Below are positions 1 to 4,535 of a stretch of 10,386 nucleotides of DNA, piece after piece. Made by a program: the position numbers and the translations under genes. Within the stretch, counting starts at the first letter, position 1. Every line of letters starts with the position of its first letter. The notes beneath the pieces are model-generated. The model did not search any database, was not told the origin of the DNA, and saw only the letters and a program-made list of their open reading frames with translations. The DNA lies in NCBI GenBank assembly GCA_964355775.1, contig CAYHEP010000030.1, positions 1 to 10,386 of the forward strand. Direction: 5' to 3'. Source of the DNA: JBBTSB01 sp964355775 (GTDB lineage: Bacteria > Patescibacteriota > Minisyncoccia > 2-02-FULL-40-12 > IGHO2-01-FULL-4-A).

Positions 1-10
1 TGCGGAATAA

Positions 11-16
11 TATAAT
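11..16 (+). promoter_or_regulatory. -10 box of the first gene
   Basis: A perfect TATAAT lies 9 nt before the ATG at 26. Transcription would start about 0-4 nt from the start codon, which suggests a leaderless or nearly leaderless mRNA. The -35 region would lie outside the window. There is no Shine-Dalgarno sequence in the AT-rich gap. Confidence 0.55.
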
Positions 17-25
17 TTTTAATTT

Positions 26-220
26 ATGTCTGACGAAGAAAAAGTTTGCTACAAGTGCGAGGGGAGTACCAGCGGATATATTTGCGGTCGATGCAAGGAG
101 ACGTTCAGTTCGTATGAAAAGTACCATACGCACACGTTTGATTCACACCACATTTGCTACGTGTTACCCAGATGTTCAGGGTGCGGACGCGCCGATATAA
201 AATGCGACTGTTCCGGATAA
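26..220 (+). CDS. Small Cys-rich zinc-knuckle protein, unknown function
   Basis: This 64-residue protein has no signal peptide or membrane segment. It has cysteines in pairs at 8/11 (CYKC), 20/23 (CGRC), 50/53 (CSGC) and 60/62 (CDC), with several histidines (34, 36, 41, 42) between the second and third pairs. Two treble-clef or zinc-ribbon-like knuckles that bind one or two metal ions are the simplest reading. I do not recognise a family. The start is set by a TATAAT box 9 nt upstream. A second Cys-rich small protein of different sequence lies at 3002-3187. The role is unknown; nucleic-acid or protein binding would be typical of such folds but is only inference. Confidence 0.6.
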   Translation: MSDEEKVCYKCEGSTSGYICGRCKETFSSYEKYHTHTFDSHHICYVLPRCSGCGRADIKCDCSG

Positions 221-249
221 AGCCACTGTGCATATCTTTTTTGCAGGCT

Positions 250-276
250 TTGATACAATAGAGATAGCAGTATTAT
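250..276 (+). promoter_or_regulatory. Possible promoter of the DUF378 gene
   Basis: TTGATA at 250-255 is followed after 15 bp by TATTAT at 271-276. Alternatively TACAAT at 254-259, preceded by TGA as an extended -10, could serve. Either would give a 25-45 nt leader that includes the strong Shine-Dalgarno sequence at 295-301. Neither reading is compelling. Confidence 0.3.
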
Positions 277-305
277 TAGGTTAAAAAATAGATTGGAGGT
301 GGCTT

Positions 306-524
306 ATGAAAGGCAAAGGATTACATATGTTGACTTGGATCCTCTTAGTTGTTGGAGGATTGAATGCCGGACTTTCTGTTTTGGGATTGGACGTGCTCGG
401 ATATTTGGGAAGCGCATTGTACCAAATTATCTACGTTCTCGTCGGACTTTCTGCTCTCTACGAACTTTTGACGCACAAAAAGAATTGCAAGATGTGCGGT
501 ATGGGTATGGGACAGACGATGTAA
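306..524 (+). CDS. DUF378 family small membrane protein
   Basis: This 72-residue protein has two hydrophobic segments, about residues 9-27 (with a VGGLNAGL motif) and 36-54 (with YVLVGLSALY). The pattern of a GG-LN-GL turn after the first helix and an I-Y-LVGLSALY second helix is that of the DUF378 family (B. subtilis YuzA type), whose function is not known. A Cys-Met-rich tail (NCKMCGMGMGQTM) follows the second helix and might bind a soft metal, which is inference only. The start is supported by GGAGGTG at 295-301, four bases before the ATG, one of few clear Shine-Dalgarno sequences in the window. No convincing terminator follows; the next gene is preceded by the inverted-arm element at 580-660. 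Confidence 0.8.
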   Translation: MKGKGLHMLTWILLVVGGLNAGLSVLGLDVLGYLGSALYQIIYVLVGLSALYELLTHKKNCKMCGMGMGQTM

Positions 525-575
525 ATCAAAAGAGGGACCTTTTCTTTCAAGAGCTTCAGTGCTAGCCTTAAAGGC

Positions 576-662
576 ATGAATCCCGTTAGAAAGTATCATA
601 TGCCACAGTGTAGACTGAGGAATATGCATGTACTGTTTATTCGGGACTTTCTAACGGGATGA
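576..662 (+). CDS. Possible 28-codon upstream ORF through the element
   Basis: An open frame starts at ATG 576-578, runs through the whole inverted-arm element and stops at TGA 660-662, overlapping the DMT permease start as ATGA. It begins MNPVRKYH and ends RDFLTG. No Shine-Dalgarno sequence precedes it, and the sequence is constrained by the element, so it may be chance. If translated, the 4-nt overlap would couple it to the permease. Confidence 0.2.
   Translation: MNPVRKYHMPQCRLRNMHVLFIRDFLTG
580..660 (+). repeat. Inverted-arm start-codon element, DMT copy
   Basis: Perfect 15-bp inverted arms, ATCCCGTTAGAAAGT at 580-594 and its reverse complement at 646-660, enclose 51 bp. The last two bases of the right arm are the A and T of the permease ATG at 659. 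ATGAA occurs on both sides (576-580 and 659-663), like a target-site duplication. The box ACTGTTTATT at 632-641 matches the ACTGTTATT box of the other three copies, so the copy points toward the permease. This is the shortest and most diverged member. No clear internal promoter is seen. Confidence 0.8.
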
Positions 663-1606
663 AAAGAAATTACGGTCCCTTTTTGATTATGATAGCCGCC
701 TCGCTATGGGCGGTGGATGCACTGTTGCGCGGTACGCTCATCAAGACTATCCCTCCGGGGATGATTGTGTTTCTCGAGCACCTCATCGGATTTTTGATAT
801 TGAGCCCGCTTTTTTTAAAATACATTCCTAAGTTTAAAAAACTGGTCGCCCGCGATTGGGCGATTCTTATAGGGCTGACGGTTGTATCCAGCGCGTTGGG
901 CACGTTTCTGTTTACTCAAGCCCTCGCAAAGAGCTTCGCGCTCTACGACTTTGCGACTCCCGTCCTGCTCCTAAAACTTCAGCCGATTTTTGTGATCATA
1001 CTTGCGGCGGCATTTCTCAAAGAGAAGATTACATTTCGATTTTTGTCGCTGGTGCCTATAGCACTCATCGGAAGCTACATGATCAGTTTTGGGACTGCCG
1101 GCATTGATTTGACGCTTACCAATCGCGAGGTAGTGTATCTGTTGTCCATCGGAGCAACGCTGTGTTGGGGCGGGGGAACGATCTTGAGCAAAGCGATTTT
1201 GAAAAAACTTACCTTTAGCGAGGCGACTGTGATGCGCTATGCGCTAGCCGTGCCGATCACGCTGATCTTTGCCTTTGTCGTCCAGCAGACGTATCCGATC
1301 GCACAGCTCCACTCCGGACAACTTTTGCGCATTTTGATCATCGCGCTTACCACCGGTGCCGGCGCAATTTTTATCTACTACAAAGGCTTGCAGACCACCG
1401 AAGCAAAAGTTTCCACGATTGCCGAGCTTGCGTATCCTATCATCAGCATCTTGATTGCCATCACCGCGCTTAACCCATACGGTGCGCCCCAGCATTTGAG
1501 TCTTGCAAATATCTTTGGTATCGTGCTGTTGCTCATCGCTATGCTTATCATCAGTTTTGACCATTATGCCTACACCAAATCTCAAAGCGCTCTTGCAGAG
1601 CATTGA
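659..1606 (+). CDS. EamA/DMT-superfamily permease
   Basis: This 315-residue integral membrane protein has about ten hydrophobic helices in two EamA halves, roughly residues 4-140 and 155-305. The length and a short cytoplasmic tail are normal for the drug/metabolite transporter superfamily. Typical features include the loop FLKEKITF closing the first half and a glycine-rich start of the second (LSIGATLCWGGGTILSKAIL). Members export or import amino acids, nucleosides or other small metabolites; the substrate cannot be read from sequence. The ATG at 659 lies at the very end of the inverted-arm element and has no Shine-Dalgarno sequence. The 3' end overlaps the following kinase gene by 41 nt, suggesting one transcript. 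Confidence 0.88.
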   Translation: MKRNYGPFLIMIAASLWAVDALLRGTLIKTIPPGMIVFLEHLIGFLILSPLFLKYIPKFKKLVARDWAILIGLTVVSSALGTFLFTQALAKSFALYDFATPVLLLKLQPIFVIILAAAFLKEKITFRFLSLVPIALIGSYMISFGTAGIDLTLTNREVVYLLSIGATLCWGGGTILSKAILKKLTFSEATVMRYALAVPITLIFAFVVQQTYPIAQLHSGQLLRILIIALTTGAGAIFIYYKGLQTTEAKVSTIAELAYPIISILIAITALNPYGAPQHLSLANIFGIVLLLIAMLIISFDHYAYTKSQSALAEH

Positions 1607-2153
1607 CGCTCTTCCTCCCAAGCATTTTCAAAAGCTCATCGGCATTGATGGTCTTGGCGCGTCGGGAAAAACAACGGTTGCAAATCAACTAGCCGAGCTT
1701 CACTCTGGCGTGACTATTATTCATACGGATGAGTTCTACAAGCCCAAGCATGGGCGCAGTCCGGTACTCGGCGTGGTACCGGGTCAGGTTATCTCGCCCG
1801 ATTTTGACTGGGATCGGCTCGATGCGCAGGTGTTTCAGCCGATTCTCCGAGGGCTTTTGGTAAAGTATCAAAACTACGACTGGCGGGCTGACACGTGGGG
1901 AGATTGGATCGAAATTCCACCCGGCAGTTGGATCATCATCGTCGGTGTGTATGCATTGCAGTCTAGGTTTTTCCCGTATTACGACTACACCATCTGGTGC
2001 GAGCTGTCACGTGAGGAACGTATTAGGCGTATGACCGAGCGCGAAGGTCGAGGCATTGCCGAGATATGGCAACAAAAATGGCTCCCGCGAGAGGAAAATT
2101 ATTTGGCGGTTGATGCTCCCGACAAACGAGCGAGCATAGTCTTGACGAGCTAG
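1566..2153 (+). CDS. P-loop kinase, uridine kinase-like
   Basis: This 195-residue cytoplasmic protein has a Walker A motif GLGASGKT at residues 29-36 and a following HTDEFY (53-58) whose Asp matches the D-x-F-Y of uridine kinase/phosphoribulokinase-type enzymes. It also has an Arg-rich lid (SREERIRRMTEREGRG). These enzymes transfer phosphate from ATP to a small hydroxyl substrate such as a nucleoside; the exact substrate is unknown. I chose ATG 1566, which gives a normal N-terminus (MPTPNLKALLQS) but overlaps the permease gene by 41 nt. A longer reading from 1503 has an unlikely Cys/Ser-rich start, and TTG 1593 would be a shorter alternative. No Shine-Dalgarno sequence is visible, so expression probably depends on permease translation. 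Confidence 0.75.
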   Translation: MPTPNLKALLQSIDALPPKHFQKLIGIDGLGASGKTTVANQLAELHSGVTIIHTDEFYKPKHGRSPVLGVVPGQVISPDFDWDRLDAQVFQPILRGLLVKYQNYDWRADTWGDWIEIPPGSWIIIVGVYALQSRFFPYYDYTIWCELSREERIRRMTEREGRGIAEIWQQKWLPREENYLAVDAPDKRASIVLTS

Positions 2154-2169
2154 TCGCCGGTGCTAGAAT
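2142..2169 (+). promoter_or_regulatory. Promoter of the coiled-coil gene
   Basis: TTGACG at 2142-2147 and TAGAAT at 2164-2169 are separated by 16 bp, and TGC directly before the -10 makes it an extended -10. The predicted start is about 2176, only a few bases before the ATG at 2181. The -35 lies inside the end of the kinase gene. Confidence 0.65.
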
Positions 2170-2180
2170 AGGATAATCAC

Positions 2181-2525
2181 ATGTCAAAGAAAATAATCAA
2201 AAAGAAAAAGAAAAGCATGACCGTTGACGATCTAGCTTTGATGATCCAGCGCAATGTTGCGATGAAAGAAGACTTGAAAGATATGGCTACGAAAGCCTAC
2301 GTTAAAGAAACCATCAAGGAAGCTATCGAAAACGCCGTCCAGCCTTTGGCAACGAAAGTAGACCTCTCTGAATATGCCAAGAAATCCGATCTTGAAAAGC
2401 TTTCGACAAAAGAGGATTTTGTACGCCTTGAGGCAAAAATCGACGGTCTGGTCATGCGAGAAATCACTCCGCTCAAAGAGCGAGTCTCAAAACTCGAAAA
2501 GCACACAAAGTTTGTGAATGCTTGA
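2181..2525 (+). CDS. Lys-rich coiled-coil protein, unknown function
   Basis: This 114-residue protein has a strongly basic N-terminus (ten Lys in the first 13 residues), then a region that is nearly all charged helix. Residues about 45-110 show heptad-like spacing of Leu, Val and Ile (for example KKSDLEKLSTKED and PLKERVSKLEKH), as expected for a coiled coil. There is no signal peptide or membrane segment and no enzyme motif. The basic tail could contact nucleic acid or ribosomes, which is inference. It has its own extended -10 promoter, with an AGGA at 2170-2173 seven bases before the ATG, although that may lie upstream of the transcript start. Its stop codon overlaps the -35 of the next promoter. 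I do not recognise a named family. Confidence 0.7.
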   Translation: MSKKIIKKKKKSMTVDDLALMIQRNVAMKEDLKDMATKAYVKETIKEAIENAVQPLATKVDLSEYAKKSDLEKLSTKEDFVRLEAKIDGLVMREITPLKERVSKLEKHTKFVNA

Positions 2526-2549
2526 CATACGATCTAGCTCATGTATACT
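2522..2549 (+). promoter_or_regulatory. Near-consensus sigma-70 type promoter
   Basis: A perfect -35 TTGACA at 2522-2527 and TATACT at 2544-2549 are separated by 16 bp, the best -35/-10 pair in the window. Transcription should begin near 2556, two or three bases before a 19-codon ORF. The promoter overlaps the stop codon of the coiled-coil gene. Confidence 0.75.
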
Positions 2550-2558
2550 GAACACATC

Positions 2559-2618
2559 ATGAAATTGACGACCAGCAACAGCAGTATCATTACCTATTCC
2601 TCGCCGAGGCTCGGGTAG
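2559..2618 (+). CDS. 19-codon leader-peptide-like ORF
   Basis: ATG 2559 opens a short frame ending at TAG 2616-2618, encoding MKLTTSNSSIITYSSPRLG. It starts almost exactly at the predicted transcript start of a near-consensus promoter and is followed 22 nt later by a strong terminator at 2641-2667. It is rich in Ser (5) and Thr (3). This arrangement resembles an attenuator leader peptide or a very small gene. A non-coding small RNA of about 110 nt over the same interval is equally possible. No Shine-Dalgarno sequence can fit, so translation would be leaderless. Confidence 0.4.
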   Translation: MKLTTSNSSIITYSSPRLG

Positions 2619-2640
2619 TTTTTGCTGAAAACCAGAAACT

Positions 2641-2667
2641 AAAACCCCCGCCTTGGCGGGGGTTTTT
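2641..2667 (+). terminator. Intrinsic terminator after the leader ORF
   Basis: Arms AAAACCCCCGCC (2641-2652) and GGCGGGGGTTTT (2655-2666) are perfectly complementary and would fold with a CTTG loop, followed directly by a short T run. This is a very GC-rich, stable hairpin. With the promoter at 2522 it bounds a transcript of about 110 nt unless read through. Confidence 0.85.
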
Positions 2668-2681
2668 CGTTGAGACAATTA

Positions 2682-2742
2682 CCAATGACGCACCGAGGAA
2701 GATTCCTGCGGGGATCCTTCATGGAACAGGTCGCGTCATTGG
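2682..2742 (+). ncRNA. Large hairpin in the leader of the small-gene pair
   Basis: CCAATGACGC at 2682-2691 pairs perfectly with GCGTCATTGG at 2733-2742. ACC/GGT (2692-2694 and 2729-2731) can extend the stem. Inside are small hairpins such as AGGA-AGAT-TCCT. It lies between two terminators, 84 nt before the next gene. The layout suits a structured leader or a separate small RNA, but I cannot match it to a known riboswitch. Confidence 0.4.
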
Positions 2743-2768
2743 CTTTTCCATGCAAGGGTCCCCTCACG

Positions 2769-2800
2769 AGTCCTTCTAAATCCGCGGAAGGGCTTTTTTT
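2769..2800 (+). terminator. Intrinsic terminator or attenuator before the small-gene pair
   Basis: AGTCCTTC (2769-2776) pairs with GAAGGGCT (2787-2794, one G-T pair) around a 10-nt loop, ending in seven T (2794-2800). It lies only 26 nt before the start of the next gene, so it is either the end of an upstream RNA or an attenuator controlling that gene. Confidence 0.6.
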
Positions 2801-2825
2801 GTTCAAGCGGGAAAAAGGAGACCAA

Positions 2826-3005
2826 ATGGCACCCTATCTGGAAAGGCAGCTGCAAGACCAGAGGGATTGGGGGCGTTCCGTTGAACGCCTCACACGGCAT
2901 CTTCAGGAGAGGGAGTGGAGTGATCAGAGGGATTGGGACCGTTCCCAAGAGCGACTTCCGTATTATCGCCGGACGCCTTACGGAGCATCATGGTGGATGG
3001 AATGA
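2826..3005 (+). CDS. Small charged protein with internal duplication
   Basis: This 59-residue protein of unknown family is very rich in Arg, Asp, Glu, Gln and Trp. It contains a repeated unit: DQRDWGRSVERLTR at residues 11-24 and DQRDWDRSQERLPY at 33-46, a 22-residue period that is also visible in the DNA. The start ATG at 2826 is supported by AAAGGAG ending six bases upstream; a longer open frame back to 2670 runs through the terminator at 2769-2800 and is unlikely. The 3' end overlaps the next gene as ATGA, which suggests coupled translation. A helical, Trp-containing repeat that binds a partner is only inference. No homolog is recognised. Confidence 0.6.
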   Translation: MAPYLERQLQDQRDWGRSVERLTRHLQEREWSDQRDWDRSQERLPYYRRTPYGASWWME

Positions 3006-3187
3006 TCTTCGGACCCCACCAAAACGTCACGCGCGAGCAGATCCTCTCGACCGGATACGGCAACCTCACGACGTTCTGTGATACGATGGGTGAGTGTGAG
3101 GTGATCGGCGAGAAGTTCGTCTGCCAGGACTGCGGACAGTTCTGGAGGGTGGAGAGCAACCCGCCCGCGGAGTGCAAGCCGAAGTAG
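3002..3187 (+). CDS. Small zinc-ribbon-like protein, unknown function
   Basis: This 61-residue protein has Cys at 26, 32, 41, 44 and 58. CQDCGQFW at 41-48 is a typical zinc-ribbon knuckle, and C26/C32 can be the partner pair. There is no membrane segment. ATG 3002 gives a 4-nt ATGA overlap with the upstream gene and has GGTGGA just before it; ATG 2990, four codons earlier, is an alternative. It is probably translated together with the preceding 59-residue protein. Base composition in this stretch is more GC-rich than in most neighbours. The stop is followed at once by the direct-repeat/hairpin region at 3188. I do not recognise a family. Confidence 0.6.
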   Translation: MIFGPHQNVTREQILSTGYGNLTTFCDTMGECEVIGEKFVCQDCGQFWRVESNPPAECKPK

Positions 3188-3224
3188 ACTGAGCGGTTTA
3201 GACTGAGCGGTTTCACCGCTCAGT
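3188..3224 (+). repeat. Direct repeat with one shared inverted arm
   Basis: ACTGAGCGGT occurs at 3188-3197 and again at 3202-3211, and is followed by its exact reverse complement ACCGCTCAGT at 3215-3224 after a TTC loop. Two identical 5' arms can thus compete for one 3' arm. There is no T run after it, so it is a poor terminator by itself. Confidence 0.7.
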
Positions 3225-3312
3225 AAAGTTCCAAGCGCCTGTTCTACCATTCAAGAAAGGAGGTGAACGGGCGTAAATTAAAAACCCTCTCGTATGAGAG
3301 GGTTTTTAATTT
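3202..3312 (+). ncRNA. Candidate structured RNA with an exposed SD-like loop
   Basis: Three successive hairpins can form on the + strand. The first is 3202-3224 (10 bp). The second pairs CGCCTGTTC (3236-3244) with GAACGGGCG (3265-3273), nine pairs with one G-U, and the third is the terminator at 3275-3312. The 20-nt loop of the second carries AAGAAAGGAGGT; 3254-3266 is complementary to 13 nt of the usual bacterial 16S rRNA 3' end. No open frame starts at a proper distance after this sequence. It may be the 3' end of the upstream mRNA or a separate small RNA. No promoter of its own is evident. Confidence 0.4.
3275..3312. terminator. Bidirectional terminator between convergent units
   Basis: A perfect 17-bp inverted repeat (3275-3291 and 3296-3312) with a GTAT loop has the GC core CCCTCTC/GAGAGGG and A/T tails on both sides. 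It can terminate transcription from the left (small genes or RNA) and from the right (rplT on the - strand). Its right end overlaps the rplT stop codon. Confidence 0.9.
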
Positions 3313-3664
3313 AGAGAGAAGCATGGGCTTTTTGCACGATCTTGGCGAAGATGTCGGGCTGATTAGCGGCGAGGTCGGAGAGGATTTTGCGGTCCAGATC
3401 AATGTGGGCTTTTTTGAGGCCGTTGATGAATTTGCTATAGGAAAGACCATTGAGGACGGAACCGGCGCCGATCTTGATTTGCCAGAGACGGCGGGCGTAG
3501 CCTTTTTTCTTTCGGCGGTCTTTAAATTGAAAACTCCACGCATGCAGGAGCGCTTCTTTGGCGGCGCGGTACTTGTGCTTGCGGCCCCACATAAACCCTT
3601 TCGCATGCTTGAGTAGGTTTTTGCGACGCTTGTTTGCTTGTGTTCCTCGTTTTACGCGTGGCAT
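3311..3664 (-). CDS. rplT: 50S ribosomal protein L20
   Basis: This 117-residue protein shows the full L20 signature: a basic N-terminus PRVKRGTQANKRRKNLLKHAKGF, then DRRKKKGYARRLW, NGLSYSKFINGLKKAHIDLDRKILSDLA, and a C-terminal helical part. Length is normal. L20 binds 23S rRNA early in large-subunit assembly and, in characterised bacteria, represses its own operon by binding the leader or the rpmI region. It starts two bases beyond the rpmI stop codon and is the last gene of infC-rpmI-rplT. Its stop codon lies inside the bidirectional terminator. No Shine-Dalgarno sequence is at a usual distance, consistent with coupling to rpmI. Confidence 0.97.
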   Translation of the reverse strand: MPRVKRGTQANKRRKNLLKHAKGFMWGRKHKYRAAKEALLHAWSFQFKDRRKKKGYARRLWQIKIGAGSVLNGLSYSKFINGLKKAHIDLDRKILSDLAANQPDIFAKIVQKAHASL

Positions 3665-3666
3665 GG

Positions 3667-3879
3667 TTAATTAGTCGTTGCTCCGGAATAGGGCATCATA
3701 TTGTCTATATCGCGGTGGTTGGCTTTGCTCAAGGATGACATCCCGCGTTTGCGCTGGCGTTCACTGCCGGTTGATTTTGCATTAAAATGTCCGTTGTTCA
3801 CCGGACGGCGCATCAGCTTGCCTTTGCCGGAGACTTTGAAACGTTTAGACGCTGATTTTGATGTTTTGAGCTTCGGCAT
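3667..3879 (-). CDS. rpmI: 50S ribosomal protein L35
   Basis: This 70-residue, very basic protein begins MPKLKTSKSASKRFKVSGKGKLMRR, the conserved L35 N-terminus, followed by the usual Lys/Arg-rich region and a short C-terminal part (NHRDIDNMMPYSG). L35 is a small component of the 50S subunit. It sits between infC and rplT with one base between the infC stop and its ATG and two bases before rplT, the standard operon order. No strong Shine-Dalgarno sequence precedes it, so translational coupling to infC is likely. Length and composition are ordinary. Confidence 0.95.
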   Translation of the reverse strand: MPKLKTSKSASKRFKVSGKGKLMRRPVNNGHFNAKSTGSERQRKRGMSSLSKANHRDIDNMMPYSGATTN

Positions 3880-3880
3880 G

Positions 3881-4411
3881 TTATTTGGCTGTTTTAGCAG
3901 GTTTGATCAATGTCCCGATGCCTCCGGGAAAGCTCTTGATAAAACCCTCCATTTCAAACGGTTCGCTTATGATTTTGATAAACTGTTCGAGCTTGGCGCG
4001 TCCCAACGGGACCATACCTTTTTCACGTCCGCGAAGTTTCATTTCGACTTTTACACGATGACCCTTTTTGAGAAACTTATCGGCTTGGCTGGCGCGGACC
4101 CCCATGTCATGAGCTTCGGTCCGAAATCCAATCTGTACCGTCTTTACCTCTTGCGCCGCCGACTTTCCCCCGCCACGCTTTTCTTGGCGCTCTTTTTGAT
4201 ACATGAATTTGCCGTAATCGAGGATTTTCACCAAGGGAGGTGTGGCTTGCGGACCTACTTCCACCACATCCATCGCGTGTTTTTCGGCAATTTTCAATGC
4301 TTCATGCATCGGCATAACGCCGAGTTTTTCGCCTTCCGGACCGATGACCTGCACTTCAGGCACGCGGATTTGATTGTTCAAACGGAGACGACGCTCGAAA
4401 GGTTTTTGCAT
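3881..4411 (-). CDS. infC: Translation initiation factor IF-3
   Basis: This 176-residue protein has the two IF3 domains. The N-domain starts RRLRLNNQIRVPEVQVIG with LGVMPMHEAL and the linker KILDYGKFMYQKERQEKR. The C-domain contains QIGFRTEAHDMGVRASQADKF and KVEMKLRGREKG. IF3 binds the 30S subunit and proofreads start codon selection. I chose ATG 4411, which fits the family's N-terminus. A longer reading from TTG 4447 would add 12 residues coded by the inverted-arm element (ending VIASNG) and is probably wrong. The start is ATG, not the rare AUU that E. coli uses for autoregulation. The only 5' control region is the element at 4410-4523, with a promoter at 4468-4496 and no Shine-Dalgarno sequence. 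Confidence 0.96.
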   Translation of the reverse strand: MQKPFERRLRLNNQIRVPEVQVIGPEGEKLGVMPMHEALKIAEKHAMDVVEVGPQATPPLVKILDYGKFMYQKERQEKRGGGKSAAQEVKTVQIGFRTEAHDMGVRASQADKFLKKGHRVKVEMKLRGREKGMVPLGRAKLEQFIKIISEPFEMEGFIKSFPGGIGTLIKPAKTAK

Positions 4412-4427
4412 CCCGTTAGAAGCAATA

Positions 4428-4452
4428 ACAGTGACCCCAACGGTCAAACTGT
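4428..4452 (-). other. Leader hairpin just upstream of infC
   Basis: On the - strand TGACC-GTTGG-GGTCA, extended by ACAG/CTGT across a two-base bulge, forms a hairpin that ends about 16-20 nt before the infC start. The copy before the nucleotidyltransferase has an unrelated stem at the same place, which suggests conserved structure. Confidence 0.5.
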
Positions 4453-4467
4453 CGGTACTCGATTATC

Positions 4468-4496
4468 TTTATATCATACATAGGTATTGTTTACAA
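4468..4496 (-). promoter_or_regulatory. infC operon promoter inside the element
   Basis: On the - strand TTGTAA (4496-4491) and TATAAA (4473-4468) are 17 bp apart, an ordinary sigma-70 type arrangement with 4/6 and 5/6 matches. Transcription would begin near 4461 and give a leader of about 50 nt containing the hairpin and the AACGGG|ATG junction, but not the far arm. Confidence 0.6.
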
Positions 4497-4535
4497 ACCC
4501 GATAGGGTTGCTTCTAACGGGATGCATGAGCGTGC

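Larger units (their letters stand above)
4410..4523 (-). repeat. Inverted-arm start-codon element, infC copy
   Basis: Arms ATCCCGTTAGAAGCAA and TTGCTTCTAACGGGAT enclose about 80 bp. Counting flanking TGC/GCA, the inverted match is 19 bp (4407-4425 with 4508-4526). Read on the - strand the element ends AACGGG directly at the infC ATG, and ATGCA flanks it on both sides. Next to the infC-side arm is the shared ACTGTTATT box (4425-4433 on the complementary strand), and next to the far arm is CCCTATCGGG, matching CCCTAGCGGG in the tandem copies. It fills almost the whole gap between the nucleotidyltransferase and infC. Confidence 0.85.

Noticed and set aside
528..549. Terminator after the DUF378 gene
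   Set aside because: Only about 3 bp of AGG/CCT pairing can be formed. The T-rich stretch is broken by C, so it is too weak to call.
1503..1565. Kinase start at 1503
   Set aside because: The extra 21 residues (Cys/Ser/Leu-rich) lie wholly inside the permease gene in another frame and do not fit a cytoplasmic kinase N-terminus.
2670..2825. N-terminal extension of the 59-residue gene from 2670
   Set aside because: It would run through the 10-bp hairpin and the T-ending terminator at 2769-2800. A good Shine-Dalgarno sequence marks ATG 2826.
3263..3616. ORF from GTG 3263 to 3616 on the + strand
   Set aside because: It reads through the terminator and then antisense to rplT, whose protein match on the - strand is unmistakable.
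3701..4483. Long + strand ORF of 260 codons
   Set aside because: It is antisense to rpmI and infC, and its Phe- and His-rich translation matches nothing. It is a shadow of the real genes.
4426..4507. T-box or known riboswitch upstream of infC
   Set aside because: There is no T-box AGGGTGGNACCGCG sequence, no terminator/antiterminator pair and no match to riboswitch cores that I know.
4410..4523. Arms as integron attC sites (GTTAGAA / TTCTAAC cores)
   Set aside because: The cores resemble the GTTRRRY/RYYYAAC boxes but miss the last or first base. The arm order is reversed (GTT first), no integrase is in view, and infC in a cassette is implausible.
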